From the NCBI RefSeq assembly GCF_021310995.1, contig NZ_CP054151.1, positions 186,001 to 250,000 of the forward strand: a DNA stretch of 64,000 nucleotides, read 5' to 3'. Made by a program: the position numbers and the translations under genes. A model generated the notes under the pieces. That model was not told the DNA's origin. It searched no databases and worked only from the letters and a program-made list of their open reading frames with translations. The stretch's first letter is position 1. Every line of letters starts with the position of its first letter. This document shows, piece after piece, positions 54,156 through 63,070 of this stretch. The DNA is from Agrobacterium vaccinii. GTDB taxonomy: Bacteria; Pseudomonadota; Alphaproteobacteria; Rhizobiales; Rhizobiaceae.

Positions 54156-55439
54156 ATGAGTATTGCAACCCCTGACATTGTCGCTACCCCTTCGGCAACT
54201 GGCACTAAAGCCTCGGTCGGCCTGCCCTTCATTCTCACTTACGGACTTGCCAGTGTCGGCTTCTTTACGGCGGTCATGACGCCCGTTGCGATGACGCTGG
54301 CCATTCGGGTCAACACGCTTGATCCCGTCGGCAAAGGCGCAAGTCTGGGTGCCATTCTGGGTCTTGGCGCACTTTTCGCGCTGCTGGCAAACCCTGTATT
54401 CGGTCAACTTTCGGATCGAACACGCTCCCGCTTCGGTCGGCGCAAACCCTGGCTGGTCGGCGGCGTGATCGTCGGCAGTCTCGCACAAATCCTCATGGCC
54501 TATACATCAAGCCTAGTGATGATCGGCATCGCCTGGTGCGTGATCCAGACGGCGTATAATGCCATGCTGGCAGCACTCGTCGCGACTGTTCCAGACCAGG
54601 TGCCGGAACATCAGCGTGGTCTGGTGTCGGCGCTTGCGGGGATGTCGATCTATATTGCGCTTTTGATCGGCAGCGGCATTCTGGCCCTGACCGGAACGGC
54701 TAGCAACGCAATGTTTCTGATCCCAACAGCCATCGGGTTGGTGTCGGTTCTCGTCTTCGTCTTGGTAATTGAAGATCGCCCTTCGACGGAGACACCGCAG
54801 CAGACCATGCCGGGAGTGTCCGAACTGCTGGGCAGCTTCTGGGTCAACCCCGTCAAACACCCTGACTTCGGCTACGCATGGCTCAGCCGCTTTCTGGTGT
54901 TCTTCGGCTTTGCCGTGCTGACATCCTATCAGGTCTATTACCTGATGGACCATTTGAAGATTGCCGAAGGCGCTATCGGCGACATCATGTTCATTTCAAC
55001 GCTGATCACTGCGATCTGCGTCGTCGGCTCGTCCTTCGTGTCCGGTTACATGTCGGACCGCATGGGTCGCCGCAAGGCTTTCGTATTGATCGCAGCCATG
55101 ACCTATGCGCTGGGTATCGTGGTCATCGTTTTTGCAAGCGACCTCACCAGCTTCTACAGCGGCATAGCCGTCACATCTATCGGCTTTGGGGTCTACATGG
55201 CGGTCGATCAGGCGTTGGTCGTGGATATCCTGCCGGATAGGGAGACCCATGCGGCAAGAAACCTTGGCGTTCTCAACATCGCCAATGCCGTGCCGCAGTC
55301 CATTGCCCCGGCTGTCGCGCCCTTCCTTCTCGCCATCGGCAATGCAGGAGGCCAGAATTATGGCGTCCTTTATGCTGCTGCGGCCATCAGTGCCTTCCTC
55401 GGCGCACTGGCCATCGCCCCCGTACGCGGGGTGCGCTGA
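54156..55439 (+). CDS. MFS sugar permease
   Basis: 427 residues with about 12 transmembrane helices. MFS loop motif GQLSDRTRSRFGRRKPW between helices 2 and 3 and GYMSDRMGRRKAF in the second half. The R-RFGRRKPW pattern and length suggest a glycoside-pentoside-hexuronide or SUC-like porter. Start at 54156 after GGAGG. Followed by the GH3 beta-glucosidase after 72 bp, so it probably brings a beta-glucoside to the cytoplasmic enzyme. Confidence 0.9.
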   Translation: MSIATPDIVATPSATGTKASVGLPFILTYGLASVGFFTAVMTPVAMTLAIRVNTLDPVGKGASLGAILGLGALFALLANPVFGQLSDRTRSRFGRRKPWLVGGVIVGSLAQILMAYTSSLVMIGIAWCVIQTAYNAMLAALVATVPDQVPEHQRGLVSALAGMSIYIALLIGSGILALTGTASNAMFLIPTAIGLVSVLVFVLVIEDRPSTETPQQTMPGVSELLGSFWVNPVKHPDFGYAWLSRFLVFFGFAVLTSYQVYYLMDHLKIAEGAIGDIMFISTLITAICVVGSSFVSGYMSDRMGRRKAFVLIAAMTYALGIVVIVFASDLTSFYSGIAVTSIGFGVYMAVDQALVVDILPDRETHAARNLGVLNIANAVPQSIAPAVAPFLLAIGNAGGQNYGVLYAAAAISAFLGALAIAPVRGVR

Positions 55440-55511
55440 CGCCAAGTCAGGGCGCGCCGTCTTATGACGCGCGCGTCTCTTCTTCACTCGCATAAAAAAA
55501 CGGAGGCTCGT

Positions 55512-57983
55512 ATGATCGAGAATATCCTGAACCAAATGACGCTTGAGGAGCAGGTCTCGCTGCTCGCCGGGGCCGACTTCTGGACGACTTTACCGGTCGA
55601 GCGTCTCGGCGTTCCCAAAATCAAGGTTACGGATGGCCCCAATGGCGCACGCGGTGCCGGATCGCTGGTGGCCGGTGTCAAGGCAACCTGCTTTCCCGTG
55701 GCCATCGCACTCGGTGCCACCTGGAACCCCGCGCTCGTGGCGCGTATGGGCGTGGCATTGGCGGGTCAGGCGAAAAGCAAAGGCGCATCCGTTCTGCTCG
55801 CGCCCACCGTCAACATTCACCGCTCAGGCCTCAATGGCCGCAATTTCGAATGCTATTCCGAAGACCCGTTGCTGACGGCGGCTTTGGCCGTTGCCTATAT
55901 TCAGGGCGTACAGAGCAAGGGTGTTGCCGCAACGATCAAGCATTTCGTCGGCAATGAATCCGAAATCGAACGCCAGACCATGTCGTCGGATATCGATGAG
56001 CGCAGCCTGCGAGAACTCTATCTGCTGCCTTTCGAACAGGCTGTGAAGAAGGCGGGCGTGATGGCGGTCATGTCCTCCTATAACCGCCTCAACGGCACCT
56101 ATACGAGCGAACATGAATGGCTGCTGAGCCAGGTGCTGCGCAAGGAATGGGGCTTCGACGGTATCGTCATGTCCGATTGGTTCGGTTCGCATTCCACGGC
56201 AGCCACCGTCAATGCCGGTCTCGACCTTGAAATGCCCGGCCCAAGCCGCGACCGTGGTGAGAAGCTGGTCGAGGCCGTGCACAAGGGCGAGGTCAAGGCG
56301 AAAACCGTGCGCGAGGCTGCGCGCCGGATTCTAACGCTGCTGGAACGCGTCGGCGCCTTTGAAACGGCACCAGACCTCACAGAAAGCTCTCTCGACCTTC
56401 CCGAAGACCGCGCCCTCATTCGCCAGATCGGTGCCGAAGGTGCCGTGCTGCTCAAAAATGACGGTATTCTGCCCCTGGCCAAGACAACGCTCGACAGCAT
56501 CGCCGTCCTCGGTCCCAATGCTGCCGAAGCACGCGTCATGGGTGGCGGCAGCGCCCAAATTGCAGCGCATTACACCGTCAGCCCGCTTCAAGGTATTCGT
56601 GCAGCGCTTTCGAACGCCAATAGCGTCCATCATGCTGCAGGATGCAGCAACAATCGCCTGATCGAGGTCTTCGCGAGCGATATGCAGGTGGATTACTTCA
56701 AGGGCAGACAGCTGGAAGGCACGCCAGTTCACAGTGAAACGGTAGCCAAGGGTGAATTCTTCTGGTTCGACCTACCGTCGGCAGAGCTTAATCCGGCAGA
56801 CTTCTCGGCCCGGATAACTGCACGCTTTGTGTCGTCCGACAGCGGCGAGCATGTCTTCGGCATGACCAATGCCGGCCTCGCCAAGCTCTATATCGATGGC
56901 AAGCTTGTCGTGAACGGCTATGATGACTGGAAACCCGGCGACAATTACTTCGGTACTGCCAACAGCGAACAACGCCAGTCCGTGGAATTGGAAGCTGGCC
57001 GCAGCTACACGCTGACCATCGAATATTGCTCTCCGGCTGCGACCGCCGATGGCATTCACCTGACCGCCATTCGCTTCGGTGTCGAAAAGCCGCTTGGCGA
57101 TGCTGCCATTGAAGAGGCCGTTGCCAAGGCGGCTGCTTGCGATGTCGCGCTCGTCTTTGTCGGACGTGAAGGCCAGTGGGACACCGAAGGTCTCGATCTC
57201 CCCGACATGCGCCTTCCCGGTCGCCAAGAGGAACTGATCGAGAAGGTTGCCGCCGTCAATGCCAATACGGTCGTCGTACTTCAAACCGGTGGCCCCGTGG
57301 AAATGCCTTGGCTGGGCAAGGTCAAGGCAGTCGTGCAGATGTGGTATCCCGGTCAGGAGCTCGGTAACGCCGTAGCCGATGTTCTCTTCGGTAACGTGGA
57401 GCCCGGTGGTCGTCTGCCGCAGACGTTCCCGAAGTCGCTTTCTCACAATTCCGCCATTACTGAAAATCCACTGGTCTATCCCGGTCAGGATGGTCACGTT
57501 CGCTATGATGAAGGCGTTTTCGTCGGCTATCGCCACCACGATACGCACGGCGTAGAGCCACTGTTCCCATTCGGCTTCGGTCTGGGCTATACACAGTTCG
57601 CGTGGGGCACAGCACTGTCGTCATCTACCGCCATGGGCGAAGACGGCATCACCGTCACGGTCGATGTGACCAACATCGATGCTCGAAAGGGCTCGGAAGT
57701 TGTGCAGCTTTACGTCCGTCCACTGGATTCCACCTTTTCACGGCCAGAAAAGGAATTGCGCGCATTTGCGAAGTTGGAACTTGAGCCGGGCGAGACAAAA
57801 ACCGCAACACTGAAAGTGTCTATCCGCGATCTCAGCTTATTCGATGTCGAGGCAAAAGCCTTCCGTTCGGATGCAGGCGCATATGAACTGTTGATAGCCG
57901 CCAATGCCGGTGACATTCGAGACCGTATCGCAATCACCAACCCGACGCTTTGGATGGGTCACGTTAGCGATCTTTCCATCTGA
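55512..57983 (+). CDS. GH3 beta-glucosidase with PA14 insertion (Cbg-1 type)
   Basis: 823 residues, no signal peptide. N-terminal GH3 barrel (about 1-300) with NESEIERQ and the nucleophile D222 in VMSDWFGSH. The (alpha/beta) GH3 C-terminal domain is split by a PA14 sugar-binding module (about 390-530: DYFKGRQLEG, GEHVFGMTNAG), and the fibronectin-like end is at about 690-815. Nearly parallel to the Agrobacterium tumefaciens Cbg-1 enzyme as I remember it (about 818 residues), which cleaves plant phenolic glucosides such as coniferin. Start by GGAGG. Second gene of the TetR-controlled operon. Confidence 0.95.
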   Translation: MIENILNQMTLEEQVSLLAGADFWTTLPVERLGVPKIKVTDGPNGARGAGSLVAGVKATCFPVAIALGATWNPALVARMGVALAGQAKSKGASVLLAPTVNIHRSGLNGRNFECYSEDPLLTAALAVAYIQGVQSKGVAATIKHFVGNESEIERQTMSSDIDERSLRELYLLPFEQAVKKAGVMAVMSSYNRLNGTYTSEHEWLLSQVLRKEWGFDGIVMSDWFGSHSTAATVNAGLDLEMPGPSRDRGEKLVEAVHKGEVKAKTVREAARRILTLLERVGAFETAPDLTESSLDLPEDRALIRQIGAEGAVLLKNDGILPLAKTTLDSIAVLGPNAAEARVMGGGSAQIAAHYTVSPLQGIRAALSNANSVHHAAGCSNNRLIEVFASDMQVDYFKGRQLEGTPVHSETVAKGEFFWFDLPSAELNPADFSARITARFVSSDSGEHVFGMTNAGLAKLYIDGKLVVNGYDDWKPGDNYFGTANSEQRQSVELEAGRSYTLTIEYCSPAATADGIHLTAIRFGVEKPLGDAAIEEAVAKAAACDVALVFVGREGQWDTEGLDLPDMRLPGRQEELIEKVAAVNANTVVVLQTGGPVEMPWLGKVKAVVQMWYPGQELGNAVADVLFGNVEPGGRLPQTFPKSLSHNSAITENPLVYPGQDGHVRYDEGVFVGYRHHDTHGVEPLFPFGFGLGYTQFAWGTALSSSTAMGEDGITVTVDVTNIDARKGSEVVQLYVRPLDSTFSRPEKELRAFAKLELEPGETKTATLKVSIRDLSLFDVEAKAFRSDAGAYELLIAANAGDIRDRIAITNPTLWMGHVSDLSI

Positions 57984-58027
57984 AAAGCTGCGGACGTTGC
58001 CGCAGGCATACGATAGTGCAAACATAT

Positions 58028-58063
58028 AGCCGGGATATCCATCGTTTTAATGGTGTCCCGGCT
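58028..58063. terminator. Hairpin between convergent glucosidase and TonB receptor genes
   Basis: AGCCGGGA (58028-58035) pairs with TCCCGGCT (58056-58063), with further partial pairing (ATCCAT with ATGGTG) inside. It stands in the 157-bp gap between two genes reading toward each other, so it can stop transcription on both strands. T-runs are weak. Confidence 0.55.
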
Positions 58064-58140
58064 CCATTGATGTAGGGCGCTTTACCTGACGTCCTGGTGT
58101 TGGCTGAGCCGCCGGATGCCACAAACAGTCTGATAATCCA

Positions 58141-60381
58141 TCAGAAGACTTTCGTCAGCGAAACGGCGAAGGTGCGACCGCGTCCCTTGTAGTCGAAGAC
58201 CGCTTCGTTTGCCAAAGAGCCATAAAGTGCCTTGGCACGCGCGCCCCAAACGGTCGTGTAATCGGTATCGAAGACATTCATGACACCAAAGCGCAATGTC
58301 GTATCCTGCTCTTCGAACCGATAAGCACCGGTGAGATCGAAGAGTGTGTAGGGATCGATTTCTTTGCCACTTTCGTCGCTCAAACTAAAGACATGCTGGC
58401 CCGACAGCTTCACGTTGAAGCTGTCTTTTGTCCAACCAACGTAACCACCCAACTTGGAAACACTGGCAGTCCCAATAGACTCCTTTTCCCAGCCATCATC
58501 GGTTTTGACCTCCGTTTTAACCCAGTGGCCCGATGCACCTACGTCGAAACCGTGGTCCAGCTTCACGCTACCACTGGCTTCAATACCGTAGACCCTACGG
58601 TCCTGATCAACCGTATGGACGGCAAGCGTCGTATTGTTGAGAACAATAGAGCGATCTGACAGTGAATAATATCCAGCCGTTTCAAAAGTGTAGGTGCCAT
58701 CGTTAAAGCGATAGCCCAGTTCGACAGAATTGGTTTTGATGGCTTGAAGTGCGGAATCGCCGACGTTCACGCTGTTCACCAGCGTATATTGACCGTTGGC
58801 TAAGGTGTAAGTTCCTCTACCGTAATATTTCGCCGGATCCGGAAGTTCAAAACCTTGGCTGAAATTGGCGTAGACCTGCTGCGTGTTGGTGAGCTCGTAA
58901 GTCGCGCCTGCGTTAAAGAGAGCAGCATCATAGCTGACGTCTCCGCCAGGTATTCTATCTGCCGACGTGCCGTTTCCGTTGAGTATGGCAATTTGCTGCG
59001 CAGCACCGACGAAATCTGAAACTTCGGTCGTAACATATTGATAACGCACGCCGCCATTGATCGTCAGCCTATCTGTGGCCTCGTAAGACGCCTGAACAAA
59101 TCCAGCGACTGTGGATACATCGATATCAGGATAGAGCCCCGTGATACCGATCGTATCGAAATCCACGCCGCCTGTTTGTAGCGCCGTATTGAGATTAAAG
59201 ATATTCTGCTTCGACGAGAAGGAGTCCCGATCGGCATCGACACCGTAGGTTACCTTCAGACCATCAAGCGGCTCCGAAATCATCGCCGCTTTGATGCTGT
59301 AGTAGTCCGTATCCTGAGAGCTTCCGCCAAAATAAAGCGACGGACTTGTTCCGGGGAAAGGGTGGAACTGGATTTCCTCGCGCCGGAAACTGCCTTGTAT
59401 CAACAGTTCCTGTCCTAGAAAATCATCATCGCTATAGGTGGCATTCACCATTGCTCTGCGAGTGCGGGGATTGAAATCAGACTGATATCCATCACGCGTT
59501 TCGAGCAGATTGGGGTTCCCCAATCCAGCGAGGAACGGCCCCAGATAAAGCCCAAATGGCGAATCCTGGGTGCTGTCGAAAAACTGCCCCGTGATCTCCA
59601 GTCGCCGGTCGTCATCGATCTGCAAGCCGAGACTTCCCATGACATCCACGCGCTTGTTGAATGCGGTGGATGTCTGCGTAATATCGGGTGTCAGCATCGT
59701 GCCGGAACCATCGAAATAGGCGCCAGTCTGGTTCCCAGCGACCGAGAGACGAGCATCCCAGTTTTCACCGTTATAGGTGACGGCACCCGCAGCATTTCGA
59801 TCGATATCGCGCGTTTCGCCGAAGCCTGTGCCAAGCCCAGTCGTTACTTCGCCGTGAACGCCCTCTTCTGCATCCTTACCCTTCTTGGTAATGATGTTGA
59901 TGACGCCACCCGTTGCATTGCCGCCGTAGATCGCGGTTGCTCCCGAAAGCACCTCTACGCGCTCGATATTGAATGGGTCGATCGCATCGAACTGGCGACT
60001 AAGGTTACGTGCTGAGTTCATCGAGACACCATCGATGAGGACCAGAGCCGTTCGTCCTCTCAGATTTTGTCCGTAGGACGTGCGAGCGCCCTCGCTGGCG
60101 GAATCAAAGCTTGGGACCTTCTCTGCGAGGATTTGCTGGAGCGACTTGCCAGAACGGGCTTCTGCCTGAACTGTATCGGCATCCACAACATAAATGGTGC
60201 GGGCGGCTCTTGAAATTTCCTGCGGTATGCGCGTGCCCGTCACCACAATCGTTTCCAAAACCGTCGAGCCCCCGCTCGCCTGCGTATTTTCGGACGCATC
60301 CTGCGCTTGCGCTGCTGCATGCAAAACCGTCGCAACGGCGATAGCCAGCAGGCTAACTCCGACATTCCACTTTCTGATCAT
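58141..60381 (-). CDS. TonB-dependent aerobactin/rhizobactin-type siderophore receptor
   Basis: 746-residue outer-membrane receptor with a signal peptide (cleavage near AAAQA-QDA), TonB-box region (ETIVVTGTR), plug (about 60-165; DAIDPFNIERVEVLSGATAIYGGNATGG-type text between residues 135 and 165) and barrel ending DYKGRGRTFAVSLTKVF. It matches the aerobactin receptor IutA/RhtA as I recall it, notably the LLPDP-like SQGFELPDPAKYYGRGTY and VFDTDYTTVWGARA. No STN domain, so unlike the receptor at 6807 it does not signal through a FecR. Divergent from the araC gene; with the RhtX-type importer it forms a hydroxamate-citrate siderophore uptake set. Confidence 0.93.
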   Translation of the reverse strand: MIRKWNVGVSLLAIAVATVLHAAAQAQDASENTQASGGSTVLETIVVTGTRIPQEISRAARTIYVVDADTVQAEARSGKSLQQILAEKVPSFDSASEGARTSYGQNLRGRTALVLIDGVSMNSARNLSRQFDAIDPFNIERVEVLSGATAIYGGNATGGVINIITKKGKDAEEGVHGEVTTGLGTGFGETRDIDRNAAGAVTYNGENWDARLSVAGNQTGAYFDGSGTMLTPDITQTSTAFNKRVDVMGSLGLQIDDDRRLEITGQFFDSTQDSPFGLYLGPFLAGLGNPNLLETRDGYQSDFNPRTRRAMVNATYSDDDFLGQELLIQGSFRREEIQFHPFPGTSPSLYFGGSSQDTDYYSIKAAMISEPLDGLKVTYGVDADRDSFSSKQNIFNLNTALQTGGVDFDTIGITGLYPDIDVSTVAGFVQASYEATDRLTINGGVRYQYVTTEVSDFVGAAQQIAILNGNGTSADRIPGGDVSYDAALFNAGATYELTNTQQVYANFSQGFELPDPAKYYGRGTYTLANGQYTLVNSVNVGDSALQAIKTNSVELGYRFNDGTYTFETAGYYSLSDRSIVLNNTTLAVHTVDQDRRVYGIEASGSVKLDHGFDVGASGHWVKTEVKTDDGWEKESIGTASVSKLGGYVGWTKDSFNVKLSGQHVFSLSDESGKEIDPYTLFDLTGAYRFEEQDTTLRFGVMNVFDTDYTTVWGARAKALYGSLANEAVFDYKGRGRTFAVSLTKVF

Positions 60382-60542
60382 TTCGCCCCCGATGCACAAA
60401 AAATCCCCGCAGCCGTCCAACCGCTAAAAATACAAGACTATTTTCATCATGTTTTATGGGTTAAGACGTTGACGCGCTTGGATGGGAACGAACACGTTTT
60501 GGATAATTGCGAACATCAACAATAAAGGCGGGTTGATCTTTA

Positions 60543-61499
60543 ATGGAAGTAATTCGACCTCTCAAACTCGGGACCATTTCTTTGCCCGACTCGGAAAGCA
60601 GGCTCGTTTGCCGCACGATTTTGCTGGATATGCTGGGTGAAGCGACGATTACCGTAGAAGACGGTGATCTGGCGGGTGTGACAGGGCTTTTCTGGAAACA
60701 TGTCGATCTTTCACTTGTAACGCTTTACCTCCCCAAAACGCCGCTGCGCCTCCTCGCAAGCGGCATTGGCACCCCTGATATTGTGATGCTTCGCGCGACA
60801 GACGGTCCGCTGATCGTGCATCATCGCCAGAAAACACTCACACTGGCACCGCGTGACGTCATTCTGCTTCCAGCAGATACGTCTTCCGAAATTGTGTTGC
60901 CTGAAGGCGGCAGGCTCGATTGTGCGCATCTGCCCCACTTGGCCATTGCACCGGTTCGGAAATCACTCGATTGCCTGCTGCTTCGATCGTTTCACGCCGA
61001 GTGCCTTCCGCTGCAACTGCTCACGCATTACGCGGGCTATCTCTTGCGGCAAGACTATCAGAACAAAAACCATGCCAGCATGATGGTCGCGCATTTCTAC
61101 TCCCTGCTACCGGTCCTGGCGCAACAGGTGAAGGACGATGCCAACCCGCCGGATGCGCCGCAAAACCGGGTGGAATCGATGAAAACGCTGATCGAGGCCA
61201 ATCTGGCGGATGGCTCATTTTCCATCACAGATGTCGCCAAGGCCGAGGGCATCACGCCACGGGCCATCCAGAAGATTTTCAGCCGCACGGGCACGACATT
61301 CTCCCGCTATGTGCTGGAACGGCGGCTCTTCCTGGCCAAGACAATGATCCTAGCCGACACTGCTGCAACGCCAATCAGCCAGATCGTCTACAGCGTCGGC
61401 TTCAACGACTTGTCCTATTTCAACCGGACATTCCGCAGCCGTTATGGCATTCGCCCCACGGATTTGCGGCGCATGACGGGGCAAAACGAAGAGGCGTGA
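60543..61499 (+). CDS. AraC-family regulator, probably of siderophore uptake
   Basis: 318 residues. The C-terminal AraC double HTH is clear (about 215-310: GSFSITDVAKAEGITPRAIQ, then VGFNDLSYFNRTFRSRYGIR). The N-terminal 200 residues are a variable sensor domain of the AraC_binding_2-like (DUF) type. Divergent from the receptor gene (161-bp gap) and convergent with the MFS gene (8-bp gap). Rhizobial RhrA-type activators hold the same place beside rhtA and rhtX, so it may act with the imported siderophore. Confidence 0.9.
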   Translation: MEVIRPLKLGTISLPDSESRLVCRTILLDMLGEATITVEDGDLAGVTGLFWKHVDLSLVTLYLPKTPLRLLASGIGTPDIVMLRATDGPLIVHHRQKTLTLAPRDVILLPADTSSEIVLPEGGRLDCAHLPHLAIAPVRKSLDCLLLRSFHAECLPLQLLTHYAGYLLRQDYQNKNHASMMVAHFYSLLPVLAQQVKDDANPPDAPQNRVESMKTLIEANLADGSFSITDVAKAEGITPRAIQKIFSRTGTTFSRYVLERRLFLAKTMILADTAATPISQIVYSVGFNDLSYFNRTFRSRYGIRPTDLRRMTGQNEEA

Positions 61500-61507
61500 G
61501 GGCCGCG

Positions 61508-62755
61508 TTAAGCAACACGCGCCCGGCCGAGCCGTTGGAGAAACCAGACGGACAGGGCCATGCCAGCAAACGAGATCATGGTTGCCGTTGAAAACAGCGC
61601 GGGATAGCCCAGCTTGTCGGCAACGATACCGGCCAGGGATGCGCCCGCCATATAGACGATGAGTTCCGCACAGGTGAGGATTGTAAAATCCGTGCCGGGC
61701 TGATCATGAGATGAGGATTTCATGAAGAAGGAATAAATGGCGACGAGTTCCATGTAGCGGATTAGTGTCTGAAACGCCGAGGCCGACAGGGCCACCCAGA
61801 TGCCAGGCAGAATGCCTGCCGCGTTCAAAGTGAATGTGAGGAAGCAGATGCTTCTGAGGCCACCCAAGAGAATGAGTGTTGCCGTTAACCCCGCCTTGCG
61901 GATGAGAAATGCGGCAATCGCCACGCCAATCAGGCCAGCGGTTGCGGCAGCGCCGCCGGAGAGGTAACCGATCCAATCCGTCGGCACCTTGATATCGACC
62001 AGATAGGTGCCTTCCATGCCACGCACGAGACCTTCGCTGGCCCGATATGTCAGCGCGAAACCGAGGAGCAGCCAAGCGTTCGGGCGACGAAAAAAGCCAA
62101 GCAGGCTAGCAGGCTTTTCGCTTTTTGTCGCAGTCGATGCTTCCGGCTGCATGGCCACGGCGGCGGCAAGCGGAAGCAAAGACAAGGCCGCGACAAGCAG
62201 GGTCATGGTCTGCCATCCGGAAAGATGGAACACGACCAGAGCCGCCGTTCCACCGATGATAACGCCCAGCGCTACTGCGCCTGCCTGCACGGCATTGCCC
62301 ATGGACCGCGTTCTGTCCGTCAATTGCCGCACAGCATAGCCATCTGTCGCAATGTCCTGAATGGAGGAAATTACGGTGATGGAAATGCAGATGGCAAAGA
62401 GAACCGAGACGTTACTTGGATCCACCAGAGCCATTGATGCAATACCGGCGCTAACGAGAAGCTGAGTGGGCACAACCCATCCTCGACGATGCCCGATCTT
62501 TGGCCAGGGTGACCAACGGTCCACCAATGGTGCTACGAGAAACTTCAGGATCAAGGGCAGCATCAGCAGAGAAAACAACCCGATAGCGGTGCGCGAGGCA
62601 CCGCTTTCCCGCATGATCGGCGGCAGCGCAACCAACAACAGATAGGTCGGGATGCCCTGAGCGAGATAAAGGCCACCCAACACGCCCATCAACCGGCCCT
62701 CGAATGGCTTCGCCAAAACAGCACTGTCAGAAATCGTCTCGTTGATGTTGGCCAT
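61508..62755 (-). CDS. rhtX: RhtX/FptX-family MFS siderophore importer
   Basis: 415 residues, about 12 helices, AmpG-like branch. Family motifs: MGVLGGLYLAQGIPTYLLLV at the N-terminus, LPLILKFLVAPLVDRWSPWP, and SSIQDIATDGYAVRQLTDRT. RhtX of Sinorhizobium carries ferri-rhizobactin through the inner membrane as a single protein, and this gene sits with an RhtA-type receptor and an AraC regulator. A TTG start further upstream (62812) has no ribosome site; the ATG at 62755 is preferred. Paralogue of the MFS gene at 5551. Confidence 0.88.
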   Translation of the reverse strand: MANINETISDSAVLAKPFEGRLMGVLGGLYLAQGIPTYLLLVALPPIMRESGASRTAIGLFSLLMLPLILKFLVAPLVDRWSPWPKIGHRRGWVVPTQLLVSAGIASMALVDPSNVSVLFAICISITVISSIQDIATDGYAVRQLTDRTRSMGNAVQAGAVALGVIIGGTAALVVFHLSGWQTMTLLVAALSLLPLAAAVAMQPEASTATKSEKPASLLGFFRRPNAWLLLGFALTYRASEGLVRGMEGTYLVDIKVPTDWIGYLSGGAAATAGLIGVAIAAFLIRKAGLTATLILLGGLRSICFLTFTLNAAGILPGIWVALSASAFQTLIRYMELVAIYSFFMKSSSHDQPGTDFTILTCAELIVYMAGASLAGIVADKLGYPALFSTATMISFAGMALSVWFLQRLGRARVA

Positions 62756-63070
62756 GCAAGAACCGAATTGTTTGGCCGGGGATCGCAACAGACCTTGAAG
62801 GTTTTGCGTCAAACGCCATCGCGCACCGGTGAATTAAACAGGAGTAATATTATCATGTTTAATTCCATACAATCCGTAAAGCTTGGATGTGAGCGAACCC
62901 GGTTAAGACAATAACGAACCGTGATTGCCGGTAAGGATTTTTCTGCGGCAATCGACTTGGATGTAGAGATAAATGGTATAAATGACATAACCTTATAATC
63001 TTTTAAATTGCACCACGCGATCCGCTATGAGATTGTTCGCTCAGGAACAGAAACGTTTTGGGCGGAGCAA
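62756..63070. other. 315-bp non-coding divergent gap
   Basis: Lies between the rhtX-like and the dehydrogenase genes and is AT-rich from about 62830 to 63000. It must hold promoters for both genes. I found no convincing operator, iron box, small gene or RNA in it. Confidence 0.5.
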
